Origin: Panorpa germanica
Lineage: Eukaryota > Arthropoda > Insecta > Mecoptera > Panorpidae
DNA: 64,000 nt
NCBI GenBank assembly: GCA_963678705.1
Contig: OY783205.1
Span: 2,728,001 to 2,792,000 of the forward strand
Reading direction: 5' to 3'
The position numbers and the translations under genes were made by a program. The notes beneath the pieces were generated by a model. It saw nothing but the letters and a program-made list of their open reading frames with translations, searched no databases and was not told where the DNA came from. Shown here one piece after another: positions 58,301 to 64,000 of this stretch (position 1 is its first letter; the number at the start of each line of letters is the position of its first letter).

Positions 58301-59246
58301 TCGACAATGTCTTCCTGTTGTTAAACGCGGAACGGTTGCAGATATAGTTTCAACGTGTATTCAAAATAGCAGGTTATGGTCACTTTTCAAAATTAAGCAT
58401 CTGACAATTAACATGAGAGTTGCGCAAGAAGAAATCGATTTTAAAACGTGGTTATTACAACTTGGAGATGGACTAATTAATGATTGTCCAGGTAGTGTAG
58501 TAAACATGGTTAAAATTCCAAATAAATTCATTTCCGCCAAACCTTTAGTCGATGAAATATACGGCGATATTAATTTAGTTACTCTTGATGAATTAAAATC
58601 TCGCGTAATTTTATGTCCATTAAATGAAGACACATTACAGATTAATGAAAAAATTTTAAATTTATTGGATGGGGAACAAATTTGCTCTTTAAGTCATGAC
58701 TCTGTTTCAACTGATTCTGATACAGAACAAAATCATTTCCCAGTAGAATTTTTAAATAGTTTGACACCATCGGGTATGCCTCCACATAAATTAAATTTAA
58801 AAATAGGTGCAATCATAATGCTTTTAAGAAATATGAATGCTAATAGTGGACTTTGCAATGGAACCCGTTTAATTGTAAAACATATCTATACATCTGTAAT
58901 AGATGCAGAAATAATTACTGGAAGTCACACCGGTGATCGCGCTCTTATTCCTAAAATAGTGTTAGCTCCTTCTGATATAAATCTTCCATTTATACTTAAA
59001 AGAGTTCAGTTTCCTGTTCGATTAGCATTTGCTATGACAATAAATAAATCACAAGGTCAAACTTTTGAAAAAGTAGGTGTTTTATTACGGGAACCCGTTT
59101 TTACTCATGGCCAATTATATGTAGCGTTTTCAAGGGTTAAATCATCCAATAATTTAAAAATTGAAACATTAACTTCTGTTACTAAATCAAAGAAGGATAC
59201 ATTTACTTCCAATGTTGTTTATAAAAATGTACTTCTATTAGAATAG
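52392..59246 (+). CDS. Helitron-type protease-Rep-helicase polyprotein (2,284 aa), intact
   Basis: One uninterrupted frame starts at ATG 52,392. Two similar N-terminal domains (about 35-235 and 285-480) each carry a Gln-Cys-Thr (Cys56, Cys306) and an FDSH motif (Asp180/His182, Asp423/His425). This Cys plus Asp-x-His layout suggests papain-fold cysteine proteases of the kind related to C76-type deubiquitinases (family assignment inferred). Residues ~560-890 are highly charged, probably coiled coil, with four 46-residue repeats. From ~920 comes the Helitron N-terminal Cys cluster (ICQFCEATHF), then the HUH Rep domain with GLPHIHILI (His1377, His1379) and the YLFKY tyrosines (1518, 1522). A PIF1-like helicase follows, with Walker A GSGGSGKTF (Lys1858), Walker B IIWDE (Asp1932) and MTINKSQGQTF (about 2,217). 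It should nick, unwind and re-join DNA in rolling-circle transposition; the protease role is unknown. No catalytic residue appears lost. Confidence 0.93.
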   Translation: MSKSLFGFGRKRNVSSVNIRNLKTNANELKKPLSIVRGSFSQFDKRFCDTSLGKQCTFNCFVAICVNETTALNTWHSETLNDILKLGDRCYLDNFVGNQHDLLLADKLKQNISVKGHTYVVYCDKSKTLCGDIINAKAGINKLTISFLESFFVEHEKGLFTISNETFVIFKESDLFWVFDSHPRGIKGQIVCEKNGKSVLLCFNDLLDVINLIKFNFSNCENTQFSIVPVSILSTMDNTTLIEINNSTNSVNMEEIVTTSIYSSPNLNVSELGVTEFKLPEPYKIVQANFNQASDIFTNFNKNSQCTAIATFSICIHALIALNNWTTHILDYILILGDNCYRKNLKPGCHPFLLIEEINPIISIGNGTCKISHDLMNTAQGDLNILTGDFLEKYFKKYNNGLFTTCSQTFAIFKHNSLFWIFDSHSRGLKGQSTSNSNGKAVLLCYKYVTDLVDLIKYNFRNSAGSLLFTINPITITSITGNINISEICEYSYSKFTSEISEISANINSDSVICDNVACDILVSDYNVQLNKLEKVSDTVLSIEENQGRCTILKTRVSERLLKKAKQAECVRRKTILEAQCDEDKNKRLQKQILRNRDNFSQETKGERQKRLKELKTYFEKKLDSETSELKQIRLKEQAVRDSKRFRRETPDKRRTRLEKLKADLMKKLNKETSELKQIRLKEQAVRDSKKFRRETPDKRRTRLEKLKADFKKKLNKETSELKQIRLKEQTVRNSRRFRRETPDQRRTRLEKLKADFKKKLTKETNELKQIRLKEQAVRDTKRFKRETPDKRRTRLEKLKVDFKKRFILETRNARQVRLKKLNLINKKRLLQESTKEKERRKKKILFRKRIRLASEKEETKRNRLNNIALQKQSKLDKALELETQREKETQNIAPSISQQTFSTALQEIDDEVLVIQHNCGSMNVICQFCEATHFKNEKPTDGKFSLCCSKGKVSIPNSSNHFPELLMELMTNMHPLSANFMDNIRNYNSSLAFASLGAHIDHRSGTRGPYCFRICGQVYHRISSAHPTEGKQPQYGQLYILDPDEAICKRMQGDVNRKCKRQLFEQLDSLIRKVNPYAAAYKMMAEVEREEIAKANLEGRNPFDVQMNIVQQLTKDPRRYNVPSTNEVALIFTSKDGLPPSDRDICVYQKDGILRSINILNENCDPMTYPLLCPTGELGHSEHLLNVSLARRISHRQFYSYKLRCTGSFNPFLSAGKLTQQYIVDAYSKIEGNRLNFIRNANTQKKLRSEMYFGLMDYVKNKSNNEGIIPGRMVILPSTFVGSPRSMSQHYLDAMGIICKYGSPDLFITMTCNPEWPEIKSNLLNNQRTENRPDLVVRVFQLKVKELFDDLLKRHIFGKVTAIVSVIEFQKRGLPHIHILIILNNQNKIRNTELIDKVVSAEIPDSETHPILFDVVKKCMIHGPCGPYNLNAPCMKDNKCSKDFPKSFQASTVNNSNGYPLYRRRDNNSKIDFYTAKGTIKHTVDNRWVVPYNRFLSLKYRCHINVEICASVKSVKYLFKYIYKGHDCANVKITSEGQAQLDWDEVSFYLDARYVSPPEAMWRIFAFDLQYKTHTIYRLAVHLENQQNILFTEGNEESALAKSSETTLTAWFKLNSTSVEAKTYLYTEIPEHYIFDRKKTWTLRQRISHLIIPRMYSVSPKEGERFYLRLLLLHVRGATCFKDLRTLNGIEYSTFHETAKQLGLLNDATQWDRCLDDASICKMPKQLRQLFAFICIFCEPCDPNLLWDNHKVTLCEDYSLTYNQETAEQLAINDIIDIFKLHNFNYTDFGFLEYHNVNLVLVRETFNQTEEFEQGVNFSNQLNSEQKNIFDEIMLCINNDNEEQRYFFIHGSGGSGKTFLYTALLHVVRGMGLTAIPVAWTGIAATLLKAGRTIHSQFKLPVPLDGNSTSSIRHNSIDGKLLKSAKLIIWDEVTMAPYFALDVVDMCLRDLMKNNKPFGNKIILLGGDFRQCLPVVKRGTVADIVSTCIQNSRLWSLFKIKHLTINMRVAQEEIDFKTWLLQLGDGLINDCPGSVVNMVKIPNKFISAKPLVDEIYGDINLVTLDELKSRVILCPLNEDTLQINEKILNLLDGEQICSLSHDSVSTDSDTEQNHFPVEFLNSLTPSGMPPHKLNLKIGAIIMLLRNMNANSGLCNGTRLIVKHIYTSVIDAEIITGSHTGDRALIPKIVLAPSDINLPFILKRVQFPVRLAFAMTINKSQGQTFEKVGVLLREPVFTHGQLYVAFSRVKSSNNLKIETLTSVTKSKKDTFTSNVVYKNVLLLE
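54250..54830 (+). repeat. Four 138-bp (46-codon) tandem repeats inside the giant ORF
   Basis: The landmark GATAGC-like codons recur at 54,315, 54,453, 54,591 and 54,729, exactly 138 bp apart. The protein unit includes RRETPDKRRTRLEKLKAD and ELKQIRLKEQAVRD. Divergence increases toward the 3' unit. The length is a multiple of three, so copy-number change keeps the frame. The sequence predicts a long charged helix. Confidence 0.93.
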
Positions 59247-60730
59247 ATACCTCCAAATTATTCGAAATTATTTACTTTTTGCTATTTCATCTGCTATTCG
59301 AGTTTTATAAGTAATAATATTATAATTCATCATGTTCAGGTCAAATAATAGTGTCCTTAAATTTTAGATTCTCTTTACGTATTTTTCTTTTAGCAGTCAT
59401 TTGTTAAACAAATACTCTATTCGGGAGAGTGAGATTATCATTTAATTGCTTCTAGATAGATATAATTGAGATTTATTTTTTAAGTTCTCATTATTTTTTT
59501 ATTATATAGTTCAGATTAATTTTTACTTAATTAAACTATTAACCTTAAAAACCTTCCATCGTTTTTACGGTTCGAAATTATTTAATCTTTGCGATTTCAC
59601 CCGTTTTCCGTGTTTTATAAGTAATGATGTTTTATTTTATCAGTTTTAACCCAAATAGTGCTTTAAATTTTAGATTCTCTTTACGTATTTTTCTTTTAGC
59701 AGTCATTTGTTAAACAAATACTCTATTCGGGAGAGTGAGATTATCATTTAATTGCTTCTAGATAGATATAATTGAGATTTATTATTTAAGTTCTCATTAT
59801 TATTTTATTATTTACTCTTAAATTTTAGATTATCTTTACGTATTTTTCTTTTGGCAGTCATTTGGTAAACAAATACTCTGGTCGGGAGAGTGAGATTATC
59901 ATTTAATTGCTTTTAGATAGGTATAATTGAGATTTATTATTTAAGTTCTTATTATTATTTCATTGTTTACTCTTAAATTTTAGATTCTCTTTACGTATTT
60001 TTCTATTGGCTTTCATTTGTTAAACAAATACTCTGGTCGGGAGAGTGAGATTATCATTTGATTGCTTTTAGATAGGTATAATTGAGATTTATTATTTAAG
60101 TTTTTATTATTATTTTATTATTTACTCTTAAATTTTAGATTCTCTTTACGTATTTTTCTATTGGCTTTCATTTGTTAAACAAATACTCTGGTCGGGAGAG
60201 TGAGATTATCATTTGATTGCTTTTAGATAGGTATAATTGAGATTTATTATTTAAGTTCTTATTATTATTTTATTGTTTACTCTTAAATTTTAGATTCTCT
60301 TTACGTATTTTTCTATTGGCTTTCATTTGTTAAACAAATACTCTGGTCGGGAGAGTGAGATTATCATTTGATTGCTTTTAGATAGGTATAATTGAGATTT
60401 ATTATTTGAGTTCTCATTTTTATTTTATTATTTACCGCTAGATGAAAGTGTTATATATATTATATCGTGCGTACGAAGTGATGTACTCTTTGCCATTTTA
60501 CCTGCCTTTCGTGTTTACTTAGTAATAGTGTTATATTTCATTGTTTTCAAGCCAAATAGTAGTGTTCTTAAATTTTAAATTCTCTTTCCGTATTCTTCTT
60601 TTAGCAGTCATTTGTTAAACAAATACTCTGATCGGGAGAGTGAGATTATCATTTAATTGCTTTTAGATAGGTATAATTGAGATTTATTATTTAAGTACTC
60701 ATTATTACTTTATTATTAACTTTTAGATGT
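59247..60730 (+). repeat. Satellite-like array following the giant ORF (about 155-bp B units with A spacers)
   Basis: The motif tcgggagagtgagattatca recurs at about 59,422, 59,728, 59,883, 60,038, 60,193, 60,348 and 60,633 (spacings 306, 155, 155, 155, 155, 285). The 155-bp B unit includes ttttagattctctttacg, ttgttaaacaaatactct and ataattgagatttatt. The longer spacings contain a second unit A (near 59,255, 59,565 and 60,470; tttgc-atttcacc-ttttataagtaat). The order is A-B, A-B-B-B-B-B, A-B. It begins right after the stop codon and so is probably the 3' noncoding part of the same element. Confidence 0.9.
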
Positions 60731-62460
60731 AAGTGTTATATATATTATATTGTATGTTATTGGCATTTTAATTGTTTTCAGATTACCACATATCCTTTTA
60801 TGAATTCTTTCCTTTTTATAATCCTATGTTGGTCCTCTCCTCTCCCGACAACGAAGTTTCAAATTTATAAAATTCAGTCATATTCATATTGAAATAACTT
60901 CTACATAACTACATGCATGCTTAATTATCCTATGAATAATATATTTTAAAAATTTGTTTCATATTCTTTACCTGCTCGCTGGTGTTGTCGCATGATTTAT
61001 TTGATAACGTTTAGAAAAATACTCTTATTTACAAATCATTAATCGTAAAATTTTTAACTGTAGTCTAATGTGTAATAATTGTTACCAGATCAGTATTTTT
61101 ATTACAACGTTTGCAGATAAATTAACTAAAAAGAATATTTCCTTTTTAAATTATAAATTATGCTTTCATATTATTAATTATTAATACGAATATTGCTATT
61201 ACAAATAATTAACATTAAATATTAATATTAATATAGTACATATTAAGTTTTAGGTCTTTGCAACTAAGAAGTGTATAAAGTGTGTCTAGACCTACCAGTA
61301 CGAAAGAATCATTTGTCTGAAATTCGTTAAAAAGTAACCTAAAATACCTTTATGACACAATTATATATATCATCATGATGATACAATCATATCATTATGC
61401 TGAGATTCTTTAAAATGCTAACATAACATTCTCAGGTATTATGCTTTTTAAATAGATTTTTAAACAAATGAATTAATACGTTTGATGTTGCAAAACATTA
61501 TTTTTGTATTTAATTTTTGTGAAATAACTACTACAAACATTATTACTATTCTATATTATCATTTTATTAAAAATAAATACAATATATTCTTCATGTTGTT
61601 TAAGACGATCATGCAAGTACGATGTAAATTAATGTTATTGTAATTTACAGAGCGAAAAAAGGGCCGTGGCAATAAGAAGATTTTAGTTGATCGTGTATAT
61701 TTATAAAATACAACAAAGACCCGGCTTACGGGAAATTCATTATCTATTATTCTGATAAACAATTCAATGAAGCAGATATTGGTGCTGTTCATCACATGTA
61801 CAAACTGTAAGTGCATAATTTATTTGTTTTGCATTCAGTATATTTTCTTTATTTATTTATTAAGAATGCTTCTTTTAGGAGGGGAATAATAAAGTGCTAC
61901 TATTTAAAATGCTAAACCTGGAATAGTAATGAGATAATAACCGCTAACATCACAGAAGACTACTGTCCTACTATCACAGAAGATGTTATATCCACACCGA
62001 TTAAGGCATGACAATCTGAAACGACAGTGCGTTAATAGCTATACGTTTATGAAGAAACAACAAGAAAGATAACAACATAAAAAATACAAAGAATACTGTT
62101 TACTGGTCAATGAAGAAATAATTTTAATTATGTATATTAAAGTGTACGAAAAATGAAGACGATGTATATAAATATATAATTAATATACGAGTATTTAACA
62201 GAAATATTAAAATTTAATTATGAAACATTTATTATATTTATTTATAAAACTAGAATTTTAAATTTTTTTGATATGATATAATAAGTAAATCCTGTAGAAT
62301 ATTTGTTCCAATAAGCAATTTTAAAGTAGTAGATCATATTATAAGATGAATTACAACATTTTCAATTTAAAATATTTATTCATTTTATGTACGAGTATGA
62401 TATCTCAAAAATAGCGACAGTGCTTTTCTAATTTTAATATGAAAAATTTAAAATGAAATT
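60731..62460. other. AT-rich region; 3' terminus of the protease Helitron not located
   Basis: At 60,838-60,850 ctctcccgac is the inverse complement of the gtcgggagag core of the satellite units. At about 61,605-61,680 a stretch (ttattgtaatttacagagcg...ccgtgg) is similar to intron 2 of the F-box/LRR-like copies. A 39-codon frame at about 61,700-61,810 (NKDPAYGKFIIYYSD) ends beside a GTAAGT and could be an exon, but I recognise no family. Nothing else is seen. Confidence 0.4.
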
Positions 62461-62464
62461 ACGT

Positions 62465-64000
62465 ATTACTTTATGAAATTCAAATAATATATATTAAATA
62501 GACGTCGCTTTGCGACGGGGTAAAAGCTAGTATGTTTATATGTTTGGTTCGAATTTTGTATGGCATCTCGAAAACGGCTCCAGGGAAGTTTTTAAAAATT
62601 TCCTATTTCGTAGAGAAAAAAATTCTAAGACTTTTGGCGTCCCCGGATTTTTCCCTGAATTTCCTGGAAACCCGTAATTTTGGAAAAACTGGAAAAAAGT
62701 GATCCCTTTTTTGCTGTATTACTTTTAATTCGTAAAAGATAGAAAGTTGAAATTTTGCATGTGTATTAAGCTATTTAATGCTGACATTTTCCAAAAATTA
62801 TAAATTCAAAAATTCAAAAAGGGGGGGTTCAAGAAATTCGGGGGCCCGGTAGGGAACTTTTAAGAAAGTTTATATTCTGGATTCTAGAATAATTAAGTAT
62901 ATTATTAATAAAAAAAAAATTCAAAATTTCAAAATTTTGTTTGGGGCACGGGGGGCAGCATTTGCCGAGAGTAAAAATTGTGCTAGAAAGTTGAAATTTT
63001 GTATATTGGCTAACCTTGGTAACTTATTTACGAATCGAAAAAAAAAATCCCAAATTTTGAAAAAAAGTTGGTCAAATAACGCATAAATTGAAAATATTTT
63101 TTATTTTGTTAAAAAAATAATATTTTTTTAGTCAATTTATATGTGTGTATATGTGCGCGAGTTTATTTATTATTTCAATTTAAAAATAGAACAGTTAAAT
63201 ATGAAATTTAATAACGAATTATTTTATTGGATTCAAATCATACACGCCAAAAAGACGTCACTTTGCGACGGGGGTAAACTCTAGACTTTAAAAGAGACTT
63301 TAAAGACTTTAAAGAGAAAAAAATTCTAAGACTTTTAGCGTCCCTAGATTTTTCCCTGAATTTCCTGGAAACCCGTAATTTTGGAAAAACTGGAAAAAAA
63401 GTGATCCCTTTTTTGCTGTATTACTTTTAATTCGTAAAAGATAGAAAGTTGAAATTTTGCATGTGTATTAAGGTATTCAATGCTGATATTTCTCAAAAAT
63501 TAGAAATTCAAAAATTGAAAAAGGGGGGGTTGAAGAAATTCGGGGGCCCGGTAGGAAACTTTGGAGAAAGTTCATATTCTGAATTCTAGAATAATTAATT
63601 ATATTATTAATAAAAAAAAATTCAAAACTCCAAAATTTTATTTGGGGGCACGGGGGCAGTATTTGCCGAGAGCAAAAATTGTGCTAGAAAGTTGAAATTT
63701 TGTGTATAGGCTAATCTTGGTAACTTATTTACGAATCGAAAAAAAAAATCCCAAATTTTGAAAAAAAGTTGGTCAAATAACGCATAAATTGAAAATATTT
63801 TTTATTTTGTTAAAAAAAATATTTTTTTTTAGTCAATTTATATGTCATGTATATGTGTGCGAGTTTATTTATTATTTCAATTTAAAAATAGAATTAAATA
63901 TGAAATGTAATTACGAATTATTTTATTGGTTTCAAATCATACACGCCAAAAAGACTTCGCTGTGCGACGGGGGTAAACGTTACTGGACATTAAATTTTTA
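62465..64000 (+). mobile_element. Second array of Helitron-like non-autonomous repeat units
   Basis: A unit end (gacgtcgctttgcgacggggtaaaagCTAG) lies at about 62,503-62,531. A full ~755-bp unit follows, ending gcgacgggggtaaactCTAG near 63,284. A third unit runs to the window edge with gtgcgacgggggtaaacg near 63,976. The cores match those at 40.9-49.5 kb closely. The array continues beyond the window. Confidence 0.7.

Noticed and set aside
54250..60730. CRISPR-like array
   Set aside because: The regular repeats are long, contiguous or coding and have no unique spacers. The genome is eukaryotic.

Overview
The window looks like a transposon-rich stretch of an arthropod, most likely insect, nuclear genome. 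It is strongly AT-rich. It has a eukaryotic tRNA gene with an internal promoter and a T-run terminator, GT-AG introns, and relics of Jockey-type LINEs, hAT, BEL/Pao and Gypsy elements and Helitrons. There is no operon structure. I cannot name the order or species from sequence alone.

Layout. 1-3.1 kb: AT-rich DNA with one intact tRNA-Ala(TGC). 3.1-5.3 kb: a truncated third copy of a segment (3' end of an F-box/LRR-like gene plus a LINE RT fragment) that recurs in both palindrome arms. 5.4-6.2 kb: a solo LTR with a 4-bp target duplication. 6.4-8.1 kb: a Jockey-type LINE whose 5' part is inverted. 8.2-8.5 kb: a DDE transposase fragment.

8,975-40,917: a very large inverted duplication. The right arm is about 10.97 kb and the spacer is 198 bp (29,751-29,948). 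Both arms carry the same series: LINE C-terminus relic, hAT relic, BEL/Pao gag relic, a three-exon F-box/LRR-like gene, an RT fragment, and part of a Helitron-like repeat that contains the palindrome centre. The left arm also holds two later insertions whose empty sites are preserved in the right arm: a 5,346-bp Helitron (18,393-23,738) and a 4.4-kb LTR element (25,090-29,503). The LTR element has nearly identical LTRs and a gag-protease ORF fused to remnants of pol.

40.9-49.5 kb: head-to-tail Helitron-like repeat units, interrupted by a second Helitron copy (41,650-46,995) of exactly the same length as the first. 49.5-52.4 kb: noncoding, with plausible splice sites.

52,392-59,246: the most striking feature, an uninterrupted 2,284-codon ORF. 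It has two tandem N-terminal cysteine-protease-like domains, a charged region with four 46-residue tandem repeats, a Helitron HUH Rep domain and a PIF1-type helicase. A satellite-like array of about 155-bp units, with a compound A/B organisation, follows immediately (59.25-60.7 kb). The last 1.5 kb returns to the Helitron-like repeat array.

The apparent host genes are the tRNA and the two F-box/LRR-like paralogues. Almost everything else is mobile DNA. The 2,284-aa protease-Rep-helicase protein and the giant palindrome are the two things most worth following up.
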